Of a stretch of DNA of 64,000 nucleotides, positions 18,459 through 27,782 are shown piece by piece. Every line of letters begins with the position of its first letter. The stretch's first letter is position 1. This DNA is from Prevotellamassilia timonensis. Its GTDB lineage: Bacteria > Bacteroidota > Bacteroidia > Bacteroidales > Bacteroidaceae. A program made the position numbers and the translations under genes. The stretch spans positions 212,922 to 276,921 of the forward strand of contig NZ_LT629844.1 in assembly GCF_900106785.1 (NCBI RefSeq), written 5' to 3'. The notes beneath the pieces are model-generated. The model had not been told where the DNA came from. It was given only the letters and a program-made list of their open reading frames with translations, and did no database searches.

Positions 18459-19676
18459 ATGACAGCTTTGGAAATTAGAATACAAAGACGCAAATTGCTG
18501 TGGCGCATAACGGCAGTTGTGCTCAGCTTGACCATGCTGGTGGGTGGCATAACTTATGTGGTGATGAAGCGCCCATTTGCCGACGACTACGAATTGGTAG
18601 ACCAACTTGGAGGCAACCTCTTTCCGTCTGCCATATTGTCGGTAGCTACAACCAACACCCAGGTTATTCCGCCCATGAGCGGAGAGTATGTGGGCAATCC
18701 CAAATCGTGTGTGGCCATCAAACTGAAGAGCGGACACGCCAACACGGTGGTGCGCATCGAACTGGCCGAGACACCGTTCTACGCCCGCTCGGTGTCGACA
18801 TTTGTTTTGCCCAAGGAGCATACCGAATACATCATCTATCCCGACATATTGTGGCGTTACAACGCTTTGCGCGACAACGAGCAGGCCGAACCTATCAGTG
18901 TGGTGGCCAATGTAGAGGTAGATGGCAAGGACCTGGGGCAGAAGGTGCGCACGTTTTCGGTGCGGAGCATCAACGAGTGCCTGTTAGGGTTTAACAAGCA
19001 GTTGCCCGACGGCCGCACGCGTTATGTGAGTACACGTTTGTTTTACGCAGCCTACGTTAATGAGGAAAACCCGCTCATTGACAAAGTGCTGCGTGAGGCG
19101 CTCAACACCCGCATCGTACGCCGCTTTTTGGGCTATCAGAGTACGCCCGAAATGGTGGACAAACAAGTGTATGCCCTGTGGTATGTACTGCAAAAGCGCA
19201 ATTTCAAGTATAGCTCGGTGTCGTACTCAAGTCTGTCGAGCAATGTGGTATACGCACAGCGTGTGCGCACGTTTGAAGATGCGTTGAACTCGTCGCAAAT
19301 AAACTGTGTGGACGGCAGTGTGCTATTTGCCTCATTGCTGCGTGCCATCAACATAACGCCGGTACTGGTGCAAATGCCCGGCCACATGTTTGTGGGATAT
19401 TATACCGACTCTGCCAAGAAGAACCTCACATTTCTTGAAACGACTATGATTGGTGATGTAGACCTTGACGACTATTTTCCCGATGAGAAACTTGACTCTA
19501 CACGCACCACAAAGTCGCAGGGTGAAATGTCGCGTCTGACGTTTGAAAAATCGAAAGAGTACGCCCTTCGCGAGTATATGCGTGTGAAGGATAAGGTGCA
19601 GGCTAACAAGCCCAACTATCTGTTTGTCGAAATTAACAAGAATGTACGCCGTAATGTGCAGAGCATTGGCAAGTAA
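18459..19676 (+). CDS. Membrane-anchored transglutaminase-like protein
   Basis: A 405-residue protein with one N-terminal membrane segment (about residues 14-36) and an outside domain. Near residues 280-310 it shows a transglutaminase/papain-type core: INCVDGSVLFASLLRA with the putative nucleophile Cys (about 281), then QMPGHMFVGYYTDS with the His (about 307) and an acidic residue following in FLETT. This arrangement suits a cysteine protease or amide-modifying enzyme of the transglutaminase-like superfamily, perhaps on the cell wall side of the inner membrane. It lies 22 bases after cdsA, probably the last gene of the rsfS-ftsH-cdsA transcript. Substrate unknown. Confidence 0.7.
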   Translation: MTALEIRIQRRKLLWRITAVVLSLTMLVGGITYVVMKRPFADDYELVDQLGGNLFPSAILSVATTNTQVIPPMSGEYVGNPKSCVAIKLKSGHANTVVRIELAETPFYARSVSTFVLPKEHTEYIIYPDILWRYNALRDNEQAEPISVVANVEVDGKDLGQKVRTFSVRSINECLLGFNKQLPDGRTRYVSTRLFYAAYVNEENPLIDKVLREALNTRIVRRFLGYQSTPEMVDKQVYALWYVLQKRNFKYSSVSYSSLSSNVVYAQRVRTFEDALNSSQINCVDGSVLFASLLRAINITPVLVQMPGHMFVGYYTDSAKKNLTFLETTMIGDVDLDDYFPDEKLDSTRTTKSQGEMSRLTFEKSKEYALREYMRVKDKVQANKPNYLFVEINKNVRRNVQSIGK

Positions 19677-19767
19677 GTGTGACGTGTGCGCCGCGCACCT
19701 TGTATGCTTAGGCGCGTTATGAACCAGGTATATACGCGCTTAGGCACTCTAATTGTAAGCCGATTCA

Positions 19768-19825
19768 TAAAAGCGAGCAGGCCAACTGAGGAATATGTAA
19801 TGCCTCAGTTGGCCTGCTCGCTTTT
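19768..19825 (+). terminator. Rho-independent terminator
   Basis: A 23-base stem AAAAGCGAGCAGGCCAACTG... pairs with CAGTTGGCCTGCTCGCTTTT around an 11-base loop, and ends in a T-rich tract. It closes the rsfS-ftsH-cdsA unit. Confidence 0.88.
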
Positions 19826-19852
19826 GTTTTATAGCTGTCCGGCAAAACGCAA

Positions 19853-20150
19853 ACATGCGTAGGGAGTCAAGCTGCAAACGCAAGCACTAAACGCTACTAC
19901 TAAACGCAAGCACTAAACGCTACTACTAAACGCAAGCACTAAACGCAAGCACTAAACGCTACCACTAATGGGGGGCGACGCGTCCCGCGTCGGGCTTTAA
20001 GGCAAAGGCTCACAGACAGCACTAATTACATAGCTGTCTGTGAGCCTTTGTTAAGTGTATAAGTATTGCATTTTTCCCGACGCGAGACGCGTTGCTCCCA
20101 TTAGTGGTAGCGTTTGATGTTAGCGTTTAGTGTTTGCGTTTTGTGCTTGA
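19853..20150. repeat. GGGGGCGACGCG palindromic element, copy B, with seven 13-bp tandem repeats
   Basis: Seven exact-length 13-mers run head to tail at 19876-19966, alternating AAACGCAAGCACT and AAACGCTACTACT, with one CCACT variant at the end. They are followed by AATGGGGGGCGACGCGTCCC, the terminator-like hairpin AAAGGCTCACAGACAG (from 20004) with CTGTCTGTGAGCCTTT (to 20049), and the right arm with degenerate inverted 13-mers to about 20150. It lies between two convergent genes and fills most of the 484-base gap 19677-20160. Confidence 0.88.
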
Positions 20151-20160
20151 ATGTACTTGC

Positions 20161-21321
20161 TTACTCTCCCACAAAGTTGCGCACCTTTTGCAGTGGAATG
20201 CCAAAGTTGAAATTGTCCGAACCGTTAAGTTTGGCAAAGTTCACACCCACAAGGTCGCCCCACTCGTTCACAACAGGGCTGCCGCTTGAGCCTTGCATGG
20301 TAGGAATGCTGTAGAGCAGCCGGTTGCCATCAGGCATTTGGGTAATGCGTCCGCTCGTCATTTGCACTTTGATGCCCTTGCGCGTATTAGCCAACACAAT
20401 GCCGGCATTAAAGCCAATCATGTATAGCGGTTGGTCAATTTTAAGATTGGTGGGCGACGCCTCCTTGTCTTTGCCAAAAAGCCTGTTCCAGAAGCCGCCA
20501 TTTGTGTTGCTGCCATCAACGGCAAACACGTGGCACTTTTTAGGCGTCAGTCCGCTGCGCAGTTGTATGAGGGCCAAGTCGGTATCCTTGTCTTGCGCTA
20601 TGCGCAAAGTGTTGCAAGGGTTGTTTTGCAGAAAGTCGGCCTCGGTTGTAACATACGAGTCGTTGTAGGCTATGCCCAATTGGCAGATGGGGTGAATGCT
20701 GATGCTCGACACATCAAGTTGTGCGTCAAGGTTGCTGCGCTCCTGCGCAAGCTCGCTGAATTGTTGTTGCAGCGCATTCTGTTGGCTCTCAATTTGGCTG
20801 ACCCGCATTTGGTCTATTTGCGTGTAGCCCCAATAGTCGGTTGTGACGCAGTCAGACTTTTGTGCTTCGAGCGCATTATATTGCGAGGTGAGTTCACTCA
20901 TGCGGGCTTCGTACAGTGCCTTGACATATTCAATCATGTTCATCAAGCACTGCTTGACTTGTGCCTCGTCAATGGTGGGCGATGCCACATGGCGGTTGGT
21001 GAGCAAGGTGCCTTCGTCGTCAATAAAAAAGGCAGTGCCCGTCAGGTATCCGCAGTTGCGGCGCACTTCGTTCACATCGTCCGTCAGCCCTTCGAGCGAG
21101 CCGTCCTCGGCAATGCCCGTAAAGTACAGATGCTCGCCATTCGGCATGGAAGCGTTGTAGTAGAATTTGTTGAGCACCATCACCACGCCCGATGCTTCGT
21201 CTTTATACAACTCTTCGGGGGTAGGTGGCTTTGGCGAGCACGCAGCTAACATACATACGGCAGTCAGCAATCCAACGACCAGAGTTTGGGCTTGGCGCAT
21301 AAGTTTTGTTATTCTGTTCAT
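20161..21321 (-). CDS. Trypsin-like serine protease lipoprotein
   Basis: A 386-residue protein with a lipoprotein signal (CMLAACSP, Cys near residue 28). The chymotrypsin-fold triad is visible: His in LLTNRHVAS (about 108), Asp in DTDLALIQL (about 246) and Ser in GSSGSPVVNEWGDLVGV (about 347). Between His and Asp sits an insertion of about 90 residues, rich in Gln, Glu and Leu, that should form a coiled coil (ALQQQFSELAQERSNLDAQL). The insertion is larger than in DegP-type proteases and there is no PDZ domain. It is probably periplasmic and may act in envelope quality control; the substrate is unknown. It is separated from dnaB by 95 bases. Confidence 0.8.
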   Translation of the reverse strand: MNRITKLMRQAQTLVVGLLTAVCMLAACSPKPPTPEELYKDEASGVVMVLNKFYYNASMPNGEHLYFTGIAEDGSLEGLTDDVNEVRRNCGYLTGTAFFIDDEGTLLTNRHVASPTIDEAQVKQCLMNMIEYVKALYEARMSELTSQYNALEAQKSDCVTTDYWGYTQIDQMRVSQIESQQNALQQQFSELAQERSNLDAQLDVSSISIHPICQLGIAYNDSYVTTEADFLQNNPCNTLRIAQDKDTDLALIQLRSGLTPKKCHVFAVDGSNTNGGFWNRLFGKDKEASPTNLKIDQPLYMIGFNAGIVLANTRKGIKVQMTSGRITQMPDGNRLLYSIPTMQGSSGSPVVNEWGDLVGVNFAKLNGSDNFNFGIPLQKVRNFVGE

Positions 21322-21416
21322 GATATATGATTGATAGTTGCTTGTTAGCAGGCGAATGGTCTGTATATAGTGGCAGCTAATTTTAGCCCTCCCTATGCCA
21401 ATGCCGGTGTTCGTGC

Positions 21417-23003
21417 TTAGAATGGTGGCGCATCGTTAGGCGCAGGCGGAAATGAATCGGGCAATGGTGGAAATCCCGCTGGTTCGGGAGGGAAAGGATT
21501 GTTGTCGACGGGTGGCTGGGTAGCAGCAAGAGCGTCGGTGCCAGGTTGGTCGTTGCTGCCCGTTGCTGCCGAATCCATTGTAGCCACTTCGTCCTCCTCG
21601 GGATTTTGAAATCTGGCATATTCGCCGCGGAACTTGAGCAGTACGCTGCCAACAGCACCATTACGGTGCTTGGCTATAATGATTTCGGCCTTGCCACGCA
21701 AGTCGCGTCCGGCCTCGTCTTGGTAAATCTTGTAGTACTCGGGTCGGTGAATGAACAACACCATATCGGCATCTTGCTCAATGGCTCCCGACTCACGCAA
21801 GTCGGACAGTTGCGGACGCTTGTCGCCCCCCTCACGGTTTTCAACACCACGGTTCAACTGCGACAGGGCAAGTATTGGTATGTTGAGTTCCTTGGCCAAC
21901 CCCTTAAGCGAGCGCGATATGGTTGACACCTCCTCTTGGCGGCTGCCAAAGCCCATGCCCGAGGCATTCATCAGCTGCAAGTAGTCAATCATCAGCACTT
22001 TAACACCGTGCTCTCTTACCAAGCGTCGTGCCTTTGTTCGCAATTCAAACACCGAGAGCGATGGCGTATCGTCCACATAGAGTGGGGCACCCATCAGCTG
22101 CTTGATGCGGAAGTCGAGCTGGTTCCATTCATACGGTTTCAGTTGTCCGCTCTTTAAGGTTTCACCTTTAATCTCGCAAACGTTTACAATCAAACGGTTA
22201 ACCAACTGCACGTTAGCCATTTCAAGAGAGAACAACGCCACGGGCACCTGTTGGTCTACAGCAATGTTCTTTGCCATACTCAGTGCAAAGGCCGTCTTAC
22301 CCATGGCCGGACGTGCTGCAAGAATAACCAAGTCGGAGTTCTGCCAACCCGAAGTAATTTTGTCGAGTGCATGAAATCCCGACGGGATACCGCTCATACC
22401 ATCGGTTCGAGCAGCAGCCTTTTGCAGCATTTCGTAGGCCTCCTTAATGACAGGGTCTATTTGCGTATAGTCCTTCTTCATGTTGGTCTGCGACAGCTCA
22501 AAGAGTTTGCCTTCGGCCTCTTGCATGAGCACATCAATGTCCTGTGTGGCGTCAAAAGCCTTGGTCTGAATGTTGCTCGTGTACGATATGAGCGCCCGTG
22601 CCGTAGCCTTTTGGGCTATGATGCGAGCATGGTATTCGATGTGGGCCGACGAGGCCACCAAACCGCTGAGTTGGGTGATGTAAAAGGGGCCACCCACCTC
22701 TTCAAGCTGGTTGGTGCTGCGCAGCGCCTCGGTTACGGTGAGAATGTCGACAGGCTTCTCCTCAAGGTTAAGCCGCTGTATGGCCTCATAAATAATGCGG
22801 TGGCGGTTGTCGTAGAAACTTTCAGGGCGCAGTATTTCACTTACTTGAAAGTAGGCGTCCTTTTCAATCATCAAGGCACCGAGCACAGCTTGTTCAAGCT
22901 CAACGGCCTGAGGTTGCAGATGCCCGAAGTCATCGGTCTGTGGTGAGGCTTTCTTTTTATATGTAGGGCGGCGGTTGCCGCTGGTCTTTTCGTTTGTTGC
23001 CAT
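21417..23003 (-). CDS. dnaB: Replicative DNA helicase
   Basis: Hexameric helicase of the replication fork, 528 residues. The N-terminal domain (about 30-130) begins PQAVELEQAVLGALM. The RecA-like domain has Walker A ARPAMGKTAFALS (near residue 232), Walker B VLMIDYLQLMNA and the Arg-finger region LSQLNRGVENR. After about residue 470 the tail is Pro/Asp-rich and disordered (PFPPEPAGFPPLPDSFPPAP), longer than in E. coli. It starts five bases after the stop of a beta-helix lipoprotein gene, so the two share a transcript. Confidence 0.96.
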   Translation of the reverse strand: MATNEKTSGNRRPTYKKKASPQTDDFGHLQPQAVELEQAVLGALMIEKDAYFQVSEILRPESFYDNRHRIIYEAIQRLNLEEKPVDILTVTEALRSTNQLEEVGGPFYITQLSGLVASSAHIEYHARIIAQKATARALISYTSNIQTKAFDATQDIDVLMQEAEGKLFELSQTNMKKDYTQIDPVIKEAYEMLQKAAARTDGMSGIPSGFHALDKITSGWQNSDLVILAARPAMGKTAFALSMAKNIAVDQQVPVALFSLEMANVQLVNRLIVNVCEIKGETLKSGQLKPYEWNQLDFRIKQLMGAPLYVDDTPSLSVFELRTKARRLVREHGVKVLMIDYLQLMNASGMGFGSRQEEVSTISRSLKGLAKELNIPILALSQLNRGVENREGGDKRPQLSDLRESGAIEQDADMVLFIHRPEYYKIYQDEAGRDLRGKAEIIIAKHRNGAVGSVLLKFRGEYARFQNPEEDEVATMDSAATGSNDQPGTDALAATQPPVDNNPFPPEPAGFPPLPDSFPPAPNDAPPF

Positions 23004-23008
23004 ATGCT

Positions 23009-24556
23009 TTATTCTTTACGCGTTGGCTTAAGGGATTGTACACAATGGGTGGAAGACACGTGCGGGGCAGCTGTTGTTGTCAGCTTCGGCGTTTCAGTAG
23101 TTTCGGCATGGTTATAGCAGCCCATGTCGGGGCGTGCGGTTCTTGGTGCCCCTGTTCTGTCGTAGGGATAATACTGTTGTGAGATGCTTGGCGAGGCCTG
23201 GCCTACGGCAGGCGAGTAGGGCGAAAGTGTGAAGTAGAACAGCAAGTGGTCTACATTAAAGGCAGGTGTAAAATTCTTGTCGTGCACGATGCTGTCAGCT
23301 TCGGCTTGGTCTGTCGACCGTGTGTCCCACAGGCAACTCTCAATTCTGTCATCGGGCTTTTCGGGCTGCGGCGTGTCAAGCAGACTGTAAGCAAAGTTAT
23401 AATTAAAAGCGTCGTTCTCGAAATCGGTATTTTGCCCGCCTATTATCTCATCATCTTGATAGCCGGTAACGATGCTGTTAGCCACATACAAGTTGTGCAG
23501 CGGCAGGCGGACATCGCCATCAAAGTTGGCAAAATCCAAGGCGTGGCCATAGCCTCCCGTAAACACGTAGAAGCGGCCTACCGTGCAATGCACCAATGAC
23601 ACGTCGCCACCGCGCACGTGCACACAGTCGCCGCCGGCATTCGTTATCTGGCTGTTGCCCACAAACACATTCGCCATGCGCAGATTGAGTGCATGGTTGG
23701 TCGTGTTGTGAATGATGCTGTTCTCCATTTTAAGTTTTGAGCGGCTTATGTCCGACGAGTCGGCACAAAGGCCATTGGTGCTGCTGTGTATGTCGGCATA
23801 GTTGATGGTGTTGCCATACGATTGCGATTTCAGCACAATGCCGTCCCACAAGCCTGGTGTGCGGTCGTAGGGCTGGTTTTTGAACATCAAGTCAAGTCTG
23901 TCGCCACGTAGTGTTACGGGCTTCTCCCTCGAACCGTCAATGTGCAGTGTACCATGCACAATAAGGGCCGCCTTGTTGTGGAACAAAAAGCGTGTGCCTG
24001 GCGCCAAAGTCAGTTCTGCACCCCTCTCCACCACCAGACTGTCCATAACGCGGTAAGGCTTGGTGGCGTCCAACGTGGTGTTCTGGCTGATGCGCATACC
24101 GCTCAACGTTATGACATTCTGCCCTTGAGCTGTAAGCACAACCTCCTGCATGAGGCCCGACTCCGTTTGAAAGCACAATTTGTCCTCAACCGCTACCGCG
24201 TCATCGGCATCAGATGAGGGAATGTTGGCCATTACGTAAACAATCATGCTGTCCTTGCGGGCAATTTCAAAGTCGTTGGCCACGCCATTGACTAACTGTG
24301 TGCCATCGGCATTGACATAGAACGGCGAACTGCCACCCTTGCCAAGCATGATTTGGGGTATACGTATGGCTTTGTCGGCTTGATTGTAAATGGTCAACGA
24401 ATATGTCTTTGACGGTGTGCCGCTAATAATGGTGTCAACCGCCACAGTGTCGCGGCTGAATGTGAGCTTGTCGTTGGCCGAGGTGGTGTAATCATCATCT
24501 TTCAAGCATGATGTGACCAACAACAAGGACATGAGCAGCAATACCACTTTTTGCAT
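23009..24556 (-). CDS. Right-handed beta-helix lipoprotein
   Basis: A 515-residue lipoprotein (LLVTSCLKDDD, Cys near residue 17). An N-terminal Ig-like region (about 30-150) precedes repeated beta-strand coils typical of parallel beta-helix proteins: ITLSGMRISQNTTLD, ELTLAPGTRFLFHNKAALIVHGTL, and coils with NSIIHNT and NVFVGNSQITNAGGDCVHV. Such proteins are often called 'right-handed parallel beta-helix repeat' and sit on the surface or in the periplasm. No catalytic residues are evident. Its operon partner is dnaB, five bases downstream, an arrangement without an obvious functional reason. Confidence 0.75.
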   Translation of the reverse strand: MQKVVLLLMSLLLVTSCLKDDDYTTSANDKLTFSRDTVAVDTIISGTPSKTYSLTIYNQADKAIRIPQIMLGKGGSSPFYVNADGTQLVNGVANDFEIARKDSMIVYVMANIPSSDADDAVAVEDKLCFQTESGLMQEVVLTAQGQNVITLSGMRISQNTTLDATKPYRVMDSLVVERGAELTLAPGTRFLFHNKAALIVHGTLHIDGSREKPVTLRGDRLDLMFKNQPYDRTPGLWDGIVLKSQSYGNTINYADIHSSTNGLCADSSDISRSKLKMENSIIHNTTNHALNLRMANVFVGNSQITNAGGDCVHVRGGDVSLVHCTVGRFYVFTGGYGHALDFANFDGDVRLPLHNLYVANSIVTGYQDDEIIGGQNTDFENDAFNYNFAYSLLDTPQPEKPDDRIESCLWDTRSTDQAEADSIVHDKNFTPAFNVDHLLFYFTLSPYSPAVGQASPSISQQYYPYDRTGAPRTARPDMGCYNHAETTETPKLTTTAAPHVSSTHCVQSLKPTRKE

Positions 24557-24589
24557 AAAACAGACTCTTGATTATTTTGTGTTGGTGGA

Positions 24590-24612
24590 GTTGGTTGACG
24601 AGTTAACAAGTA
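24590..24612. repeat. GTTGAC/GTTAAC fragment in the pepD - beta-helix gap
   Basis: GGTTGACGAGTTAACAAGTAAA matches one end of the GTTAAC repeat family. The remaining gap to 24847 (291 bases in all) holds a dyad GGCGGGTTAGC / GCTAACCCGCC (about 24686 and 24816) and no gene that I can support. Confidence 0.6.
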
Positions 24613-24847
24613 AATCCAATTTCCACTAACGGGTGTTGATTATTCAAATTTATACCTCACATAACCGCATATAAGCTAACAGGCAGGCGGGTTAGCGGGG
24701 TGACATAGCAAAACGGGGAATGGCCATAACGCTCTTGGCCATGTGTAGTAATCTTTAGCACACGGAGCCAAGTATATGGCACATCTGCCCGCGCAACCTG
24801 TCAGCACCTGCTAACCCGCCGCCATCTGAATCCGTCGAAATGACGGG

Positions 24848-26296
24848 TTACGCATGCTTCAGTATGTCAAGCAAGTGGTCCCACACCATTTGTACGGTAG
24901 GAATGAGCAAGCGCTCGTCGGGCGAGTGCACACCGCGGAGCGTCGGGCCAAAGCTTACCATGTCGAGTTTGGGGTACTTTTCAGAGAACAGACCACACTC
25001 CAAGCCGGCGTGAATAGCCAATATTTTGGGTTCCTTGCCAAACAGACGCTCGTAGCTTTCCTTGGCAATGCGTACAATGTCGCTGTTGGGGTTCAATTTC
25101 CAGCCAGGATAACCCTCATTGGTCAGCACATCGGCTCCGCCCAGTTCAAAGGCAGCACGTATGATGCTTGCCATGTTCTGACAGGCACTTGCCACACTGC
25201 TGCGCTGGCTTGTTGTAACAACCACTTCGTCGCCCTCCTTGCGTATGCTTGCCAGGTTCGACGATGTCTCGACCAGCCAGTCAATGTCCTGGCTCATTGC
25301 ATAGACGCCGTTGTGCACGGCGTGGAGCGACAACAGCATGCGGCGCATGGCAGCAGGCTCCATGCCCACCTTCTGGCAGGGCTGCTCGGCAATGGCAATG
25401 TGCACGTTCTTCTCCGTTGTGGCAAATTCGTCCTTCACGGCAGCCTCAAAGGCTTTCAAGTCGGCTTCGAGTGTTTGCTTTTCAGCTGCCGGAACCGCGC
25501 ACACTGCGTGTCCCTCACGTGGAATGGCATTGTGCAAACCACCGCTCTGAATGTCAATCAGTCGCAAATCGAACTTCTGCATTTCGTTCACCAAGAAGCG
25601 CACAAGCAGTTTGTTGGCATTGGCCCTCTTCTTGTTGATGTCGTCACCCGAGTGGCCGCCGGTCAAACCCTTGATGGTTATTTGGAAAGTGAAATAGTCC
25701 GATGGCACCTCCGAGGTCGGGAAGTCGTATGTGGCAGTGGTTCTTACACCACCAGCACAACTCACGAACAGTTGTCCCTCGTCCTCAGAGTCGAGGTTGA
25801 TAAGATAGTCGCCATGCATAAAATCGCTCTTCATGCCCACAGCACCCGTCAGGCCAGTTTCCTCATCTCGCGTAAATACGCACTCGATAGGTCCGTGCTC
25901 AATGTCGTTCGATTTCAGTATGGCCATTTCCATGGCCACGCCAATGCCATCGTCGGCACCAAGCGTTGTGCCTTTGGCTTTGAGCCATTCGCCGTCAACG
26001 TAGGTTTGTATGGCATCGTTTTCGAAGTCGAATGTCACGTCCTTATTCTTTTCGCACACCATGTCCATGTGGCTTTGCAAAATGATAGTCTTGCGGTCCT
26101 CATATCCAGGTGTAGCAGGCTTGCTAATGCAAACGTTGCCCGTCTCATCTACCTTAGTTTCCAATCCGAGGCCCTCGCCAAACGACTTTAAGAAGGCTAT
26201 CATCTTATCCTCCTTTTTAGAAGGACGTGGAACTTTGTTCACCTCAGCAAAGCAGTCGAATACGATGCTTGGCTGTAATTGCAATTTTTCGCTCAT
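24848..26296 (-). CDS. pepD: Aminoacyl-histidine dipeptidase (peptidase D, M20C)
   Basis: A cytosolic zinc dipeptidase of 482 residues that splits Xaa-His and other dipeptides. I start at 26296 (MSEKLQLQPS); the frame is open 30 codons further, but that extension has no family match. Metal and catalytic motifs are visible in order: ILQSHMDMVCE (His), LGADDGIGVAMEMAIL (Asp), FTRDEETGLTGAVG (Glu), INLDSEDEGQLF, and the C-terminal HAGLECGLF and GVHSPDER. Length and motifs match the family fully. Confidence 0.94.
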   Translation of the reverse strand: MSEKLQLQPSIVFDCFAEVNKVPRPSKKEDKMIAFLKSFGEGLGLETKVDETGNVCISKPATPGYEDRKTIILQSHMDMVCEKNKDVTFDFENDAIQTYVDGEWLKAKGTTLGADDGIGVAMEMAILKSNDIEHGPIECVFTRDEETGLTGAVGMKSDFMHGDYLINLDSEDEGQLFVSCAGGVRTTATYDFPTSEVPSDYFTFQITIKGLTGGHSGDDINKKRANANKLLVRFLVNEMQKFDLRLIDIQSGGLHNAIPREGHAVCAVPAAEKQTLEADLKAFEAAVKDEFATTEKNVHIAIAEQPCQKVGMEPAAMRRMLLSLHAVHNGVYAMSQDIDWLVETSSNLASIRKEGDEVVVTTSQRSSVASACQNMASIIRAAFELGGADVLTNEGYPGWKLNPNSDIVRIAKESYERLFGKEPKILAIHAGLECGLFSEKYPKLDMVSFGPTLRGVHSPDERLLIPTVQMVWDHLLDILKHA

Positions 26297-26410
26297 TTCA
26301 CTATGTGATTTTACGTAGATATAAATCTGTTGTAGAGGCTGTTGCACTTGGCTACCCTCCTCGTGGACGGGTGCAGACAATAACAAAAAGCTACTTTTGC
26401 GCCCAATTTA

Positions 26411-26442
26411 TTTTGCCTTTCAGCGGGCTTGTGCTAACTTTG
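26411..26442 (+). promoter_or_regulatory. Promoter ahead of the small membrane protein and OmpH-like genes
   Basis: TTTTG (26411-26415) and TAACTTTG (26435-26442) lie 19 bases apart, an excellent match to the Bacteroidetes -33/-7 pattern. The first start codon follows 57 bases later. Confidence 0.7.
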
Positions 26443-26498
26443 CCCCGCGCTCATGCGCGCAGTTAGCGCACAGCGCAAAGCAAAAGTAAGAAAAAGAT

Positions 26499-26711
26499 AT
26501 GAATTATTTCATCATTACATTGCTAATTGTTGCTATTTGCATGGCATTACTATCAGTGCGCCTTTTCTTTGGCAAGGGCTTTGTCAAGACACATGTCGAC
26601 CAAAGCAAGGCCATGCGGCAACGAGGCATTGGGTGTGTGCAATCGCAAGATGCAGCTGCAAGAATAGAAAACAGAAAAAGAGTAAAAGAAAATGTGCAGA
26701 ATGGTTATTAA
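26499..26711 (+). CDS. Small single-span membrane protein
   Basis: A 70-residue protein with one N-terminal membrane helix (FIITLLIVAICMALLSVRLFF) and a basic cytosolic tail containing KAMRQRGIGCVQSQDAAARIENRKR. It recalls short conserved Bacteroidales proteins of unknown role and, in length and build only, NqrM-like maturation proteins, though it has a single Cys in the tail rather than a cluster. It is first behind a good promoter, and its end overlaps the following lipoprotein gene, so expression of both is linked. Confidence 0.65.
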   Translation: MNYFIITLLIVAICMALLSVRLFFGKGFVKTHVDQSKAMRQRGIGCVQSQDAAARIENRKRVKENVQNGY

Positions 26712-27291
26712 AGCAAATGCCGCAATGCTGCTCGTGGCAGCAGGCTTGTCGTTGGTGGCATGCAACAAAAAAGATTCACAAGTAAAACCTAATGGCCTGC
26801 CCAAGGCTGCTGCAACCAATGCTGGTGCAGCATCGTCGGTGGCAGTGGTAGATATTGACACGCTTGCAGCAAAAAGCGAATATTGCAAGGACGGACAAAA
26901 GGAACTTGAGAACAAGCAAAAGAAATATCGCGAACAGTTGAACAGCAAGGGACAGGCTCTGCAAAACGCAATAGCCAGTTTCCAGAAGAAGATGCAGAGC
27001 GGCGCATTCACCTCGCAGCAGCAGGCCGAAAGCGCACAAGCCCAGTTGCAAAAGCAACAGCAGGCTTTGCAGGCTTTCCAAGAAAAGATAGAAAACGAAA
27101 TGGCTCAAGCCACGCAGAACTATCAGAAAAAGTTGCGCGAGGACTTGAACACTTTCTTGAAATCATACAATTCAGACGGCAGATTTAAGGTTATCATCAG
27201 CAAGAGCGGCGATAATGTATTGTATTCAGACCCCTCGGTAGACATTACCGAAGATGTGATTGCCGGTCTGAACAAGAGTTATAAGAAATAA
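26692..27291 (+). CDS. OmpH/Skp-family lipoprotein
   Basis: A 199-residue envelope protein. Signal sequence with lipobox (SLVACNKK), then a short Ala-rich linker and VAVVDIDTLAAKSEYCK, the typical Skp/OmpH start of the chaperone domain. Residues about 70-160 are a long coiled coil (KKYREQLNSKGQALQNAIAS onward, Gln-rich), followed by KVIISKSGDNVLYSDPSVDIT, the family's C-terminal strand. It likely holds outer membrane proteins in the periplasm, here as a lipid-anchored form. The ATG at 26701 (MVIKANAAM) is as plausible as 26692. It overlaps the upstream small membrane protein gene. Confidence 0.82.
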   Translation: MCRMVIKANAAMLLVAAGLSLVACNKKDSQVKPNGLPKAAATNAGAASSVAVVDIDTLAAKSEYCKDGQKELENKQKKYREQLNSKGQALQNAIASFQKKMQSGAFTSQQQAESAQAQLQKQQQALQAFQEKIENEMAQATQNYQKKLREDLNTFLKSYNSDGRFKVIISKSGDNVLYSDPSVDITEDVIAGLNKSYKK

Positions 27292-27297
27292 CTATTA

Positions 27298-27420
27298 CCG
27301 GGCGACGCGCTCCGCGTCGGGCAAAACGCCATGTCCATACACCAAATAAAGGCTCACAGATAGCGCTATTTACACGCCTGTCTGTGAGCCTTTGCCTTAA
27401 TTCACCGCGGGACGGGGCTG
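27298..27420. repeat. GGGGGCGACGCG palindromic element, copy C (right arm lost)
   Basis: The left arm GGGCGACGCGCTCCGCGTCGG (27300-27320) and the terminator-like hairpin AAAGGCTCACAGATAG (27349-27364) with CTGTCTGTGAGCCTTT (27378-27393) match copy A, as does the following CGGGACGGGGCTGCTGAAAA. The right arm is replaced by a repeat of CCATGTCCATACAC. It lies just behind the OmpH-like gene and may be its terminator. Between here and 28178 I see one more hairpin (27783-27849) and no supported gene. Confidence 0.8.
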
Positions 27421-27782
27421 CTGAAAAATACCATGTCCATACACGGCGCATACTGAAAATCTGTGAGTTGCGTCATTTGATTGGGGACGCATTAAAGAAG
27501 TCTGAAAGTGGGTGGGGGAGGCTGTAAAGTGCGACTGAAACGTTTGGTACGGGGGAGAAAAGCAAATCAATGCCAGAGAAAAGGCGATACCTATGCCGCA
27601 GTTTATGGCAAGGTGCAGTTTGAAGCAGATGTAAACAACAAGGTATGTAACATTTCGGTGGGTTCGGCATGGTAAGGCTGTAACAGCATAGCTCTATATC
27701 TATTCAGAACGCTTGGCGTAAATGGCGTAAATAGGGTAGGTATAGGGTGGTAAAATATTTATTGCTGTCCGCTGTAATAATC

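Noticed and set aside
19876-19966. CRISPR array
   Set aside because: Seven 13-base units without spacers are a simple tandem array; no cas genes are near.
22251-22946. 231-codon frame opposite dnaB
   Set aside because: It is a shadow of the dnaB reading frame on the other strand; dnaB is certain.
24854-26191. 445-codon frame opposite pepD
   Set aside because: Antisense shadow of a fully motif-supported peptidase gene.
27473-27670. 65-codon minus-strand frame after element copy C
   Set aside because: No family, no start signal, and a composition no different from random AT-rich sequence.
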